From contig NZ_QARE02000004.1 in assembly GCF_003052515.2 (NCBI RefSeq), positions 124,001-188,000 on the forward strand: a stretch of DNA of 64,000 nt, in the 5' to 3' direction. Below the pieces are notes generated by a model. That model worked only from the letters and a program-made list of their open reading frames with translations, was not told the DNA's origin and searched no databases. Origin of the DNA: Pseudomonas sp. RIT409 (GTDB lineage: Bacteria; Pseudomonadota; Gammaproteobacteria; Pseudomonadales; Pseudomonadaceae). The position numbers and the translations under genes were made by a program. Shown in pieces: positions 1 to 8,801 of this stretch (its first letter is position 1; every line of letters begins with the position of its first letter).

Positions 1-635
1 TGCAGCACGGGGTTGGCGAGCGAAACGGTTTGCCAGAACGGCGGCAACAGGTTGATCGAATAGAACACCCCGCCCAGGTAGGTCAGCGGCGTCAGCACGA
101 AGGTAGGGATGATCGAGATGTCATCGAAATTGCGGGCGAACACCGCATTGATGAAGCCCAGCAGCGAAAAGATCGTCGCGGTCAACACGACCACCACCAC
201 CGTGACGCCCAGGTGATGCACCTGCAGATCGGTGAAAAACATGGACAGGATCGTCACGATCACGCCCACGGCCAATCCGCGCAGCACACCCCCGATGGTG
301 TAGCCGATCAGGATGGTATGTGGCGAAACCGGGGACACCATGAGCTCCTCCACCGAACGCTGAAACTTGGCGCCGAAGAAGCTGGACACGACGTTGCCGT
401 ATGAGTTGGTGATCACCGACATCATGATCAGCCCCGGCACAATGTACTGCATGTAAGTGAAGCCACCCATGTCGCCGATCTGCCGACCGATCAGGTTGCC
501 GAAGATCACGAAGTACAACACCATGGTGATCGCCGGGGGCAGCAGCGTCTGCGGCCAGATGCGCATGAACCGGCGGACTTCGCGATAAACGATGGTGTTC
601 ATCGCAATCAGGTTGGGGCGCAGTTCCGAACTCAT
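1..635 (-). CDS. yadH: ABC-2 type transporter permease, YadH-like (partial)
   Basis: This is the membrane subunit of an ABC-2 exporter, cut off by the left edge of the window so that about 211 N-terminal codons are visible. The protein opens with MSSELRPNLIAMNTIVYREV and then shows hydrophobic segments and the loop around FQRSVEELMVSPVSP that is typical of ABC-2 permeases. The start ATG (633-635) overlaps the stop of the upstream ATPase gene by four bases (ATGA), so the two are translationally coupled. E. coli YadH/YadG is the closest family I recognise. The exported substrate is not known from sequence. Confidence 0.9.
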   Translation of the reverse strand, partial: MSSELRPNLIAMNTIVYREVRRFMRIWPQTLLPPAITMVLYFVIFGNLIGRQIGDMGGFTYMQYIVPGLIMMSVITNSYGNVVSSFFGAKFQRSVEELMVSPVSPHTILIGYTIGGVLRGLAVGVIVTILSMFFTDLQVHHLGVTVVVVVLTATIFSLLGFINAVFARNFDDISIIPTFVLTPLTYLGGVFYSINLLPPFWQTVSLANPVL

Positions 636-1564
636 ATCGCCACCTTCGACAGGTTTTTTTCCACCAGGCCCACGAACAGTTCCTCCAGGCGGTTGGTCTT
701 GTTGCGCAGGCTCAGCACCTGAATGTTTTGCAGCGCCAATTGGCTGAACAACGCCGTGATGCCGACGGTCTTGTCGACCTGCACTTCGAGCGTGTGGTTA
801 TCCACAAGGCGCGCCGGGTAACCGGCCAATTGCGGGGCGGCCGGCAGCGGGTCTTTGAGGTCCAGCAGAAACGTCTCGACGTGCAACGTGTTGAGCAGCG
901 TCTTCATGCCGGTGTTTTCGATGATGGTGCCGTGATCGATGATCCCGATGTTTCGGCACAACTGCTCAGCCTCTTCCAGGTAATGGGTGGTGAGGATGAT
1001 GGTGATGCCTTTCTGATTCAGCTCGGTGAGGAACGTCCACATCGAGCGGCGCAGTTCGATGTCCACGCCCGCCGTCGGTTCATCGAGGATCAGCAGACGC
1101 GGTTCATGAATCAGCGCACGGGCAATCATCAGGCGCCGCTTCATCCCGCCCGAGAGCGAGCGCGACTGCACGCCGCGCTTGTCCCAGAGCCCCAACTGCG
1201 TCAGGTACTGCTCGGCACGCTCCTTGGCGACTTTCGGGGGGATACCGTAGTAGCCCGCCTGGGTCACGACGATGTCGAAGGTCTTCTCGAACTGGTTGAA
1301 ATTGAATTCCTGCGGCACCACGCCGATCGAGCGTTTGAGCTGCGCCGGTTGGCTGTCCAGATCGTGGCCGAAGATGTTCACGGTGCCCGATGTCTTGTTG
1401 ACCAGGGTCGAGATGATGCCGATGGTGGTGGACTTGCCCGCGCCGTTGGGGCCGAGCAAAGCGAAGAAATCGCCTTCGGCAACATCCAGGTCGATGCCTT
1501 TGAGGGCCTGGAAGCCGTTGCCGTAGGTCTTGGTTAGCTGTCGGATGGACAGGGCTGAACTCAT
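632..1564 (-). CDS. yadG: ABC transporter ATP-binding protein, YadG-like
   Basis: This is a 310-residue nucleotide-binding subunit that powers the YadH-like permease encoded just downstream. The Walker A motif GPNGAGKST is at about residues 38-46, the Q-loop is in VVPQEFNFN, the signature LSGGM is at 137-141 and Walker B LLILDEP is at 157-163. I chose the ATG at 1564 because conserved YadG-type sequence (MSSALSIRQLTKTYG) starts there; an in-frame upstream extension is hydrophobic and unlike the family. The C-terminal part after residue 230 is the usual YadG tail. The overall match to E. coli YadG as I recall it is strong; the substrate remains unknown. Confidence 0.93.
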   Translation of the reverse strand: MSSALSIRQLTKTYGNGFQALKGIDLDVAEGDFFALLGPNGAGKSTTIGIISTLVNKTSGTVNIFGHDLDSQPAQLKRSIGVVPQEFNFNQFEKTFDIVVTQAGYYGIPPKVAKERAEQYLTQLGLWDKRGVQSRSLSGGMKRRLMIARALIHEPRLLILDEPTAGVDIELRRSMWTFLTELNQKGITIILTTHYLEEAEQLCRNIGIIDHGTIIENTGMKTLLNTLHVETFLLDLKDPLPAAPQLAGYPARLVDNHTLEVQVDKTVGITALFSQLALQNIQVLSLRNKTNRLEELFVGLVEKNLSKVAI

Positions 1565-1752
1565 GACGGAAACACACCAATAAAAGGAAAGGAAAATTAA
1601 ACGAAAGAAACACGCGGGCGTTGCGAGCAACGGAGGCAATCGCCGCCGAAGTATTCAAAGGCAAGCGCGACGCGGACCCCAATGTTGCGTGCCGACGTCG
1701 CGCAAGTACAGCGAGATCTATCGATAGTACTTATCGATCTGACGCTTTCGTA

Positions 1753-2376
1753 TCAGGTCAACGCCGTCATGACCGCCTTGCGGAACGCAGGACGCTGCTG
1801 CAAACGCTCGTACCAGGCTTTGAGGTGAGGCTGCTCGACACGTTCAATCGGCATTTCGAACCAGGCGTAAATGAAGCTGCCCAGCGGAATGTCACCCATG
1901 CCGAATTCAGATCCCGAGAGATAAGGCTGTGCAGCGAGTGCATCCTCGACGATGCGCAACAACCCCTCGATCGTCGCTTTGGCCGCGTTGATCTGGGCCC
2001 AGTCCTGCTGCTCCGGCGGAGTGCGCAACACACCCCAGAATACGGTGCGAAAAGGCGTAGCGAAGGTCGAGGTGGTCCAGTCCATCCATTTGTCCGCCTG
2101 TGCCCTGGCCTTCGGATCGCGAGGGAACAGTGCCGAATCTGCAGCGTATTGCGCGGCCAGGTAGCGCACGATGGCGTTGGATTCCCATAGCACAAAATCA
2201 CCGTCTTCAATCATCGGCACCACGCCATTGGGGTTCTTGGCCAGGTACTCGGGCTGGTTATTGAGCCCGAACGCGCCGCCAGCGTTGATCGCCTCGTACG
2301 CCAGCCCCAGCTCTTCAGCGATCCACAACGCCTTGCGAACGTTGGACGAGTTCTTGCGGCCCCAGATTTTCAACAT
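1753..2376 (-). CDS. glutathione S-transferase family protein
   Basis: A 207-residue cytosolic GST. The N-terminal thioredoxin-like domain (about 1-80) contains the SSNVRKALWIAEELGL active-site helix region and the glutathione-binding NPNGVVPMI plus ESNAIVRYLA motifs. The all-helical C-terminal domain (about 85-207) contains the conserved folding Asp in the segment SGSEFGMGDIPLGSF. It is 188 bp upstream of the yadGH pair on the same strand. In P. aeruginosa I recall a GST gene at the same relative place (PA2813). The natural electrophile substrate cannot be told from sequence. Confidence 0.9.
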   Translation of the reverse strand: MLKIWGRKNSSNVRKALWIAEELGLAYEAINAGGAFGLNNQPEYLAKNPNGVVPMIEDGDFVLWESNAIVRYLAAQYAADSALFPRDPKARAQADKWMDWTTSTFATPFRTVFWGVLRTPPEQQDWAQINAAKATIEGLLRIVEDALAAQPYLSGSEFGMGDIPLGSFIYAWFEMPIERVEQPHLKAWYERLQQRPAFRKAVMTALT

Positions 2377-2669
2377 GATGAGGTGTTCCCCTGTGCGCGA
2401 TCGGACGAGTTAGTGGCATATGCCTGCGGCAACTCAGTCTACTCCATCGAACAGCACTGGATGCTGAATTCACCGTTGGCTGTCTCCTGGTCACGCCCGA
2501 GGGAAAAAACCCGGCCGAGGCGAAGGGGGTATTCGAGCCACACCTTCATGCACATCGGCCACGCTCCGAACTCCCCTTACCATGCAGTGTCACTAACGAT
2601 GCGCGGGCCAGAGCGGCTGCCCGGGTTGCCGATGGTGCTCGATGGCGCCGTCATCATGGAGGGATGCTT

Positions 2670-5114
2670 ATGCTGTTGTTGTGGATTGTGGGGCTGGTGC
2701 TGGGCGTGGCCTGGCTGGCCCACCGGCGGATCGCGCCGTTCCCCGCCTTGGGGGTCGTGGCGGTGTACCTGCTGCTGATGGGGGCTTTCAGCCATGCCCA
2801 TGGCTGGATGATCATCCCCTGGTTGCTGTGGCTGGCGGTCGCCTTGCCGCTTGCCCTGCCCGACCTTCGTCGCCGCTATTTCAGTGCGCCGATGTTCGCT
2901 TGGTTCCAGAAAGTCCTGCCCCCCATGTCGGACACCGAGCGCGATGCCATCGACGCCGGGACCGTCTGGTGGGACGGCGAATTGTTCAGCGGTCGTCCGG
3001 ACTGGAACACCCTCCTTGCTTATCCGAAAAGCCAACTGACCGAAGAGGAACAGGCCTTTATCGACGGTCCGACCGAAGCGCTCTGCGCGTTGGTCAGCGA
3101 TTGGCAGATTGGCCAGGACATGGACCTGCCACCCGAAGCCTGGGCGCACATCAAGGAACACGGTTTCTTCGCCCTGATCATCCCCAAGGCCTACGGCGGC
3201 AAAGGCTTTTCGGCCTATGCTCACTCGCAGGTCGCAATGAAGCTGGCGACCCGCAGTGGCGACCTCGCCTCGACCGTGATGGTCCCCAACTCCCTCGGCC
3301 CGGCCGAATTGCTGCTGCATTACGGCACCGACGAGCAGCGCAATCACTACCTGCCGCGGCTCGCACGAGGCGATGACATTCCCTGTTTTGCCCTCACCGG
3401 TCCGCTGGCGGGCTCGGATGCCGGGGCGATGCCCGATACTGGCATCGTCTGCAAAGGCCAATGGCAGGGCGAAGAGGTCATCGGCCTGCGCTTGAACTGG
3501 GAAAAACGCTACATCACGCTGGGGCCGGTGGCCACGCTGCTCGGTCTGGCGTTCAAGGCCTACGATCCCGAGCATCTGCTGGGTGAGGAAGAAGACCTGG
3601 GCATCAGCCTGGCGCTGATCCCCACCGACACCCCGGGCGTGAACATCGGCCGTCGCCACCTGCCTTTGGGTGCAGCGTTCATGAACGGCCCCAACTCGGG
3701 CAAGGATGTCTTCATCCCGCTGGACTACCTGATCGGTGGCCAGCCAATGCTCGGCAAAGGCTGGATGATGTTGATGAACTGCCTGTCCGTGGGCCGATCG
3801 ATTTCACTTCCTGCGGTTGGCACCGGGGCGGCGAAATACACCAGCCTGGTGACCGGGCAGTACACCCGGGTTCGCGAGCAGTTCAACGTGCCGCTCGCTG
3901 CCTTCGAGGGGATTCAGGAATCGCTGGCGCGCATCGGGGGCAATGCCTGGCTGATGGACAGCGCACGCATGCTGACCGCCAATGCCGTGGACCTGGGGGA
4001 AAAACCCTCGGTGCTCTCGGCCATTCTCAAGTACCACCTGACCGAGCGCGGCCGCGAATGCATCACCCACGCCATGGACGTGCACGGTGGCAAAGGCATC
4101 ATCATGGGCCCCAACAACTACTTGGGACGCTCGTGGCAGGGCGCGCCGATTTTCATCACGGTCGAAGGCGCGAACATTCTGTCGCGTAACTTGATGATTT
4201 TCGGCCAGGGTGCGATTCGCTGCCACCCCTTCGTGCTGAAGGAAATGGCCCTCGCCGGGCGTGAGGATCATGACCGCGCGGTGGCGGAGTTCGACGACTT
4301 GCTGCTGCAACACATCGGTTTCGCGGTGCGCAACGCTTCCAGCACGCTGGTGCTCAACCTCGGCTTGGGTCATTTCGAAAGCGTACCGGGCGACCGTCTG
4401 AGTCAAGGGTACTTCCGTGCGCTGAATCGGCAGGCGGCGGCCTTCGCCATGCTGGCGGACCTGAGCATGATGGTGCTGGGCGGCGAGCTCAAACGTCGCG
4501 AGCGGCTGTCGGCGCGGTTGGGCGACGTGCTCAGCCATCTGTACCTCGCCTCCGCCGCCCTCAAGCGTTATCACGATCTGAACTGTCCCGAGGCACTGGT
4601 GCCGCTGTTTCGCTGGTCAATGGAAGAGGCCCTTGGCCAATCCGAGCGTGCGCTGGATGCACTGTTGAGCAACTTCCCGAATCGCATCGTCGGCGCTCTG
4701 CTACGGGTGATCGTGTTTCCACTGGGCCGCCGTCACAAAGGGCCGTCCGATGCCTTGGACGCCGAAGTTGCACACATCCTGGGCCGCGCCAAAGGTGATC
4801 CCGCCCTGGAGTCGATCCTGGCTGGCTGTTATCGCCCGACCTCCGAGGACGACCCCGTTGGCGCCCTGCAGCGGGCCGTCGATCTGCTGAACGAAGCCAA
4901 CCCTTTGCACGAAAAACTGCACCGAGCAGTCAAAGGCGGCCAGTTCAAGGCCGCTGGCGGCGAGCCGCTGATCGACGCCGCATTGCGTGCCGGTGTGTTG
5001 CAAGCCTCCGAGGCGCAGAAACTGCACGCAGCGCAAGCCGCGCGACGCAAAGTCATCGATGTGGATGACTTCGATAAAGAGCAGTTGAAACCCTCCGACG
5101 GAAAAATCCGGTAA
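2670..5114 (+). CDS. fadE: FadE-type acyl-CoA dehydrogenase
   Basis: An 814-residue flavoenzyme that carries out the first oxidation of fatty acyl-CoA in beta-oxidation. Two N-terminal hydrophobic segments (about 1-70) anchor it to the membrane, as in FadE. The acyl-CoA dehydrogenase core follows (FFALIIPKAYGGKGFSAYAH near residue 165; FAD and substrate segment FALTGPLAGSDAGAMPD near 250), and the C-terminal third is the extra helical domain (DUF1974) found only in the long FadE class. A purine-rich ribosome site, ggaggg, abuts an ATG at 2664 but is spaced 6 bases from the ATG at 2670, so I prefer 2670. Length fits E. coli FadE (814 residues). Confidence 0.93.
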   Translation: MLLLWIVGLVLGVAWLAHRRIAPFPALGVVAVYLLLMGAFSHAHGWMIIPWLLWLAVALPLALPDLRRRYFSAPMFAWFQKVLPPMSDTERDAIDAGTVWWDGELFSGRPDWNTLLAYPKSQLTEEEQAFIDGPTEALCALVSDWQIGQDMDLPPEAWAHIKEHGFFALIIPKAYGGKGFSAYAHSQVAMKLATRSGDLASTVMVPNSLGPAELLLHYGTDEQRNHYLPRLARGDDIPCFALTGPLAGSDAGAMPDTGIVCKGQWQGEEVIGLRLNWEKRYITLGPVATLLGLAFKAYDPEHLLGEEEDLGISLALIPTDTPGVNIGRRHLPLGAAFMNGPNSGKDVFIPLDYLIGGQPMLGKGWMMLMNCLSVGRSISLPAVGTGAAKYTSLVTGQYTRVREQFNVPLAAFEGIQESLARIGGNAWLMDSARMLTANAVDLGEKPSVLSAILKYHLTERGRECITHAMDVHGGKGIIMGPNNYLGRSWQGAPIFITVEGANILSRNLMIFGQGAIRCHPFVLKEMALAGREDHDRAVAEFDDLLLQHIGFAVRNASSTLVLNLGLGHFESVPGDRLSQGYFRALNRQAAAFAMLADLSMMVLGGELKRRERLSARLGDVLSHLYLASAALKRYHDLNCPEALVPLFRWSMEEALGQSERALDALLSNFPNRIVGALLRVIVFPLGRRHKGPSDALDAEVAHILGRAKGDPALESILAGCYRPTSEDDPVGALQRAVDLLNEANPLHEKLHRAVKGGQFKAAGGEPLIDAALRAGVLQASEAQKLHAAQAARRKVIDVDDFDKEQLKPSDGKIR

Positions 5115-5128
5115 CGCTGAGCCTGGGC

Positions 5129-5222
5129 AGGTGGGATTTGGCGCCGCGATCGGACGACTGCGTCTGGTCGTCGGTGCAAGCGCCGACAGACGGGCTTCGT
5201 AACAATCGAGCCCGTCCCACCT
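5129..5222. repeat. degenerate inverted repeat downstream of fadE
   Basis: The 8-mer AGGTGGGA (5129-5136) is matched by TCCCACCT at 5215-5222, and the DNA between is GC-rich with further partial symmetry (cgacgac/gtcgtcg). It looks like a worn REP-type extragenic palindrome rather than a terminator because no T tract follows. Only the short terminal match is certain. Confidence 0.35.
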
Positions 5223-5330
5223 CACCCGGTTTTACTTGGATTTTTTTAAATCCACCGCTCTAGCCTGCACATCCTCGAAGATTGGCCTAGACTCCCCGGT
5301 AACAACAAGAAAACACCAAGGGGACGCACC

Positions 5331-5534
5331 ATGATCGATCAACGCCTGACCCACCGCTGCCTGCTTGCCGAAATTGCCTCTGGGGAGGATATCTACAGCG
5401 GCAGACCGACCCAAACCCTGCAAACCTTGCTGCTCATCGGCTTCGTCACCCGCCAGCCGAATCCCAATCATCCGTATGCGAACCTCGCTTTGACCGAAGC
5501 CGGGCATCGCTACCTGGCCGGCCTCTGGCACTGA
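5331..5534 (+). CDS. small conserved protein with winged-helix-like ending
   Basis: A 67-residue protein beginning MIDQRLTHRCLLAEIASGEDIY, preceded by an aagggga ribosome site. The second half (TLLLIGFVTRQ ... LALTEAGHRYLAGLWH) resembles the last helix and wing of small winged-helix proteins, where a phrase like LTEAGHRYL is common, but the protein is too short for a firm call. I recall a gene of similar size between fadE and the PA2817 gene in P. aeruginosa (PA2816). It is a standalone gene; function unknown. Confidence 0.7.
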   Translation: MIDQRLTHRCLLAEIASGEDIYSGRPTQTLQTLLLIGFVTRQPNPNHPYANLALTEAGHRYLAGLWH

Positions 5535-5743
5535 GAACGGCCGGGGCTGTTCACGGCGGCCCGGCAATCTTGCCGGGCGCGCGGAGGAAAGCTGCTTTCA
5601 TTCTCGCTCGCTTACCCTGCCGCCGCATGTCACAACCCGTCGCAACGAGTGGCGAGGGATTGCCACCAGTCCTCATTGGGGTATCGGTCACCCGTGCAGG
5701 GATCTATACTCCCGCGCCTGTTTTTGTCTTTGAGGACTTCATC

Positions 5744-6154
5744 ATGGCCGACGCCAATCTCGACCGCACTCTCAACCTGCTGACGCACCTGCGCAGCATT
5801 CTGGTCGCGCTCGGTGAAGCCGAACAGGTGCCCGAAGAAAGCCATGCGCTGTTCATCGAACGGTATGACGAATTGCTCGCCTTGCTGCCGGTCGAACCCA
5901 TCGAAAGCCAGTACCTGGGCCAGGACCTGCTGTGTCAGGTCATCCAGAGGTACCCGCAAATCGCCCACTTGGTGCCGCGCGACCTGTTGTGGTACTTCGG
6001 CGGCGACTGCCTGCATTACATGCCCGACGAGGAAATCGACCTGTACACGGCATTGGAAGAGCGCCGTTACGAAGCCGAGCAGAACGAGGAGCCGTTCGAT
6101 TGGGATCAGGAAAAGCAATTGCTGGCGATGGATCAGGAAGCGTCTCGCCACTGA
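5744..6154 (+). CDS. PA2817 family protein
   Basis: A 136-residue soluble acidic protein (MADANLDRTLNLLTHLRSILVALG). It is nearly all helical, with a conserved-looking centre DLLCQVIQRYPQIAHLVPRDLLWYFGGDCLHYMPDEEI. The ATG at 5744 is taken as the start because the reading frame upstream is poor coding sequence and the family begins at this Met. Its place after fadE matches my memory of PA2817 in P. aeruginosa, a protein family of unknown function. No membrane segment or catalytic motif is visible. Confidence 0.8.
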   Translation: MADANLDRTLNLLTHLRSILVALGEAEQVPEESHALFIERYDELLALLPVEPIESQYLGQDLLCQVIQRYPQIAHLVPRDLLWYFGGDCLHYMPDEEIDLYTALEERRYEAEQNEEPFDWDQEKQLLAMDQEASRH

Positions 6155-6302
6155 GCGGACGGCTGATCGGTACAGCTCTCATGGGGTAGGCGAGTTGCCC
6201 ATGAGAGCTACTGTCATTCCGGTGTCTGTCACAGACACTACTGTGCAACCGGCGCGATGTTCGCCGTTCTCGAGCGATTCGGTTACTGGCTGCCAACCCC
6301 GT

Positions 6303-7325
6303 TCACCGCAACAACACCCCGTGAGCGCTCGGAAATACCTCACGGTCCACCAGTGCGGACACCTGCACCGGCCGCGGGAATATCTTCTTCGCCACGAAAA
6401 GGTCGTCGACCCCCTGCAATGCGGCGATATCGGACGGCTCGACGGGCTGCAAGGACTCCACTCCCCAACTCTGTAGCCGCTGCGACACCGGCAGCGGAAC
6501 GTTGTTGGCACTGGAGAACACCTGCGCGTAACGCTCCGGGTTCGCCCTCGCCCAATCGAACGCCTTGGCCAGGCGTTGCAGCACGTCGTTCAGGGCCTGG
6601 CATTTGACCGAGTCAGCCAAAGCCTTGTCCGACGCCGTGATGAACGTCAGCCCGGTGTTGATCCCTTCTCCGCTGAGCAGCAGCCGCGCGCCATTCTCTT
6701 CGGCGAAGGCCTGGTAAATACCAAACGTCGCCCAGGCGTCGATCTTGCCGGCATGAAACGCAGAAAGCGCGTCGGTCGGCATCACGAATCCGATGTTGAC
6801 GTCCGACTCCTTGACACCTGCGTTCTCCAGCGCGCGGATCAGCAGGTACTGAGAAATGCTGCCTCGGGCCGATGAGATCGACACACTTCGGCCTTTCAGA
6901 TCGGCCACGGTCTTGATGTCCGAGTCGGGTGGCACCAGGATTCCGATGCTGCGCGATTGGCCTCGCCTGACCGCGACAATACGCAACGGTGTGCCACCCG
7001 TGGCAGCTGCCAGGACAGGCGTATCACCCGCTGGAGCAAGGTCGACGGCACCGGCGCGCAGTGCCTCGAACAACGGCGCAGCGCCCTGAAAGTTCGCCCA
7101 CTCCACCTGGTAAGGGATGTCATCGAACGCCTTCGACGCCTCGACCACCGTCCGCAGGCCTTTGGCCTGATCGCCGAGGATTAACTTGACCTTCGACCAA
7201 TCCACCGCGTCGACGACGGCCGCTCGATGGTGGTCCTCATCGCCACACCCACTGGCCAGCAGCGCTACACATGACAGCAACAGCGCACCACCCTTGCGCC
7301 CAACCCCACGACTGATAAACCCCAT
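6303..7325 (-). CDS. SsuA/TauA-like ABC substrate-binding lipoprotein
   Basis: A 340-residue binding protein for an aliphatic sulfonate, taurine or related small molecule. A lipoprotein signal peptide ends in LLASGC with Cys27 as the lipid-anchored residue; this fixes the start at 7325 rather than the upstream Met. The SsuA-type fold follows: FQGAAPLFEALRAGAVDLAPAGDTP near 80-105, VADLKGRSVSISSARGSI near 145, and KIDAWATFGIY near 200. No permease or ATPase gene is adjacent, so it must share components encoded elsewhere. It is divergent from the LLM monooxygenase gene and is a paralogue of the binding protein at 13.1-14.1 kb. The position next to the monooxygenase resembles PA2599-PA2600 of P. 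aeruginosa as I recall. Confidence 0.85.
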   Translation of the reverse strand: MGFISRGVGRKGGALLLSCVALLASGCGDEDHHRAAVVDAVDWSKVKLILGDQAKGLRTVVEASKAFDDIPYQVEWANFQGAAPLFEALRAGAVDLAPAGDTPVLAAATGGTPLRIVAVRRGQSRSIGILVPPDSDIKTVADLKGRSVSISSARGSISQYLLIRALENAGVKESDVNIGFVMPTDALSAFHAGKIDAWATFGIYQAFAEENGARLLLSGEGINTGLTFITASDKALADSVKCQALNDVLQRLAKAFDWARANPERYAQVFSSANNVPLPVSQRLQSWGVESLQPVEPSDIAALQGVDDLFVAKKIFPRPVQVSALVDREVFPSAHGVLLR

Positions 7326-7626
7326 GCAACGACATCCCTGCAAAACGCATTTGAAGTGAAGCAACTGGCGCATTTCGCATCAAGAAACGCCAAGTGTTGC
7401 TCGTTGAGGAGATAGCCTAAGCGCATAAAAATGAGGATAGAAATGACGATTGGCAATAAGCTAATATTCTTATTTCTCAGCTCTATAGGAATATGAATGC
7501 ATATTTTTCATAATTAGCTTAGCGCCAAATCGAATTTCACAGACGTGTAGCAGACCCTTATGTTGCAGAACGGACTTGCGCGACGGTGCGCTCCCGCCCA
7601 TTCGGCCTACCTCACAAGGAACTGCC
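7326..7626. promoter_or_regulatory. divergent AT-rich control region with 9-bp inverted repeat
   Basis: This 301-base gap separates the divergent binding-protein and monooxygenase genes. Its centre (7430-7540) is clearly richer in A+T than its surroundings. TAAGCTAAT (7457-7465) is repeated inverted as ATTAGCTTA (7513-7521). Sulfur-starvation genes in pseudomonads are normally controlled by CysB-type LysR activators that bind such AT-rich stretches; assigning this site to one of them is inference. No clear sigma-70 promoter was picked. Confidence 0.4.
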
Positions 7627-8715
7627 ATGAGCCTAGAATTCATCGGTTACATTGCCACGCAGCCTTTCTCCGAGATCCACCCTCGCAGCGGAGCCGCTGT
7701 CCAACCCGCGTATGTCGAAAAGGTGGCACGGGCCCACGAGGAGGCCGGATTCGACCGGGCCTTGGTGGCCTACCACTCGGACAGTCCGGACAGCGCGTTC
7801 ATTGCTTCCTACGCCGCCAGCGTCACGACCCGACTGAAGTTTCTGGTCGCTCATCGACCGGGGTTCATCTCCCCCACCGTGGCGGCACGACAGTTTGCGA
7901 CGCTGGACGTGTTCAATGGAGGGCGCACCGCAATCCACATCATTACCGGTGGCGACGATCAGGAGCTGAAGGCCGACGGCAGCTTTATCGGTAAGGACGA
8001 GCGGTATGCGCGGACCGATGAGTACCTGAGCGTGCTGCGTCAGGAATGGACCGCGGACACGCCCTTCGATCACCACGGCACCTACTACCAATTCGAGGGT
8101 GCCCATTCTCGGGTCAAATCCCCCCAACTTCCCCACATCCCCGTGTATTTTGGAGGGGCTTCCCAAGCCGCCATTGAAGTGGCCGGCAGACACGCCGATG
8201 TGTACGCCTTGTGGGGCGAAACCTATGAACAGGTCAGGGACATCGTTCAACGGGTGCGGGAAGAAGCGGCGAAACACGGACGCACCGTGCGTTTCAGCCT
8301 GTCTCTGCGTCCGATTCTCGCCGACACCGAGGAAGAGGCCTGGGCGCGAGCCGACAGCATCCTGGAACGTGCTGCGGCGCTGGCGAAGGCGAACGGCACG
8401 CCCCGTCGCGAGCCTGCGAACGAAGGGTCCCGGCGTCTACTTGCAGCAGCAGAGCAAGGCACGCGCCTGGACAAACGCCTGTGGACCGGCATCGCCGGAC
8501 TGCTCGGGGCGAAAGGCAACTCGACATCGCTGGTCGGCACGGCGGAACAGGTCGCTGACGCGCTGTTGGATTATTACGACCTGGGCATCACCACCTTCCT
8601 GATTCGCGGGTTCGATCCGCTGGAAGACGCCATCGATTACGGGAAAAAGCTGATCCCGCTGACCCGAGAACGCGTGGCCCGGCGGGAGCGGGAAAAACAC
8701 GGAAAAGTCGCCTGA
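7627..8715 (+). CDS. LLM-class FMNH2-dependent monooxygenase, SsuD-like
   Basis: A 362-residue two-component flavin monooxygenase of the luciferase-like family; relatives such as SsuD use FMNH2 and O2 to release sulfite from organosulfonates. The start at 7627 follows an aagga ribosome site. Family marks are FIASYAASVTTRLKFLVAHRPG near 58-80, the segment GGRTAIHIITGGDDQELKADG near 98-118, and FGGASQAAIEVAGRHADVYALWGE near 176-200. No flavin reductase gene lies nearby, so reduced flavin must come from elsewhere. It is divergent from a sulfonate-type binding protein, which supports an organosulfur role, but the actual substrate is not established. Confidence 0.88.
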   Translation: MSLEFIGYIATQPFSEIHPRSGAAVQPAYVEKVARAHEEAGFDRALVAYHSDSPDSAFIASYAASVTTRLKFLVAHRPGFISPTVAARQFATLDVFNGGRTAIHIITGGDDQELKADGSFIGKDERYARTDEYLSVLRQEWTADTPFDHHGTYYQFEGAHSRVKSPQLPHIPVYFGGASQAAIEVAGRHADVYALWGETYEQVRDIVQRVREEAAKHGRTVRFSLSLRPILADTEEEAWARADSILERAAALAKANGTPRREPANEGSRRLLAAAEQGTRLDKRLWTGIAGLLGAKGNSTSLVGTAEQVADALLDYYDLGITTFLIRGFDPLEDAIDYGKKLIPLTRERVARREREKHGKVA

Positions 8716-8728
8716 CCGGAACAGGATC

Positions 8729-8796
8729 GAACCCATCGCGGCGGGCCATCGATGGGTTCCGAGCCACGCGACAACGACAAGCGGTGTGCGTGGCTC
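8729..8796. terminator. tandem hairpins between convergent genes
   Basis: Two hairpins lie back to back between the monooxygenase and the oppositely oriented aldolase. The first pairs GAACCCATCG (8729-8738) with CGATGGGTTC (8750-8759). The second pairs GAGCCACG (8761-8768) with CGTGGCTC (8789-8796). Neither has a long T tract, so intrinsic termination is likely but not certain. Confidence 0.5.
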
Positions 8797-8801
8797 AGGG
8801 G

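Noticed and set aside
30..404. Plus-strand open frame opposite the YadH-like permease
   Set aside because: Its composition is very rich in Gln, His and Arg, and the minus strand encodes a clear ABC-2 permease across the same bases.
1707..1740. Repeated ATCGAT palindromes after the GST gene (agatctatcgata / ttatcgatct)
   Set aside because: The inverted match is imperfect and has no T tract, so neither a terminator nor a binding site can be claimed.
2383..2778. Plus-strand open frame before fadE
   Set aside because: Low-complexity Cys/Trp-rich end, no ribosome site, and it overlaps the well-supported start of fadE in another frame.
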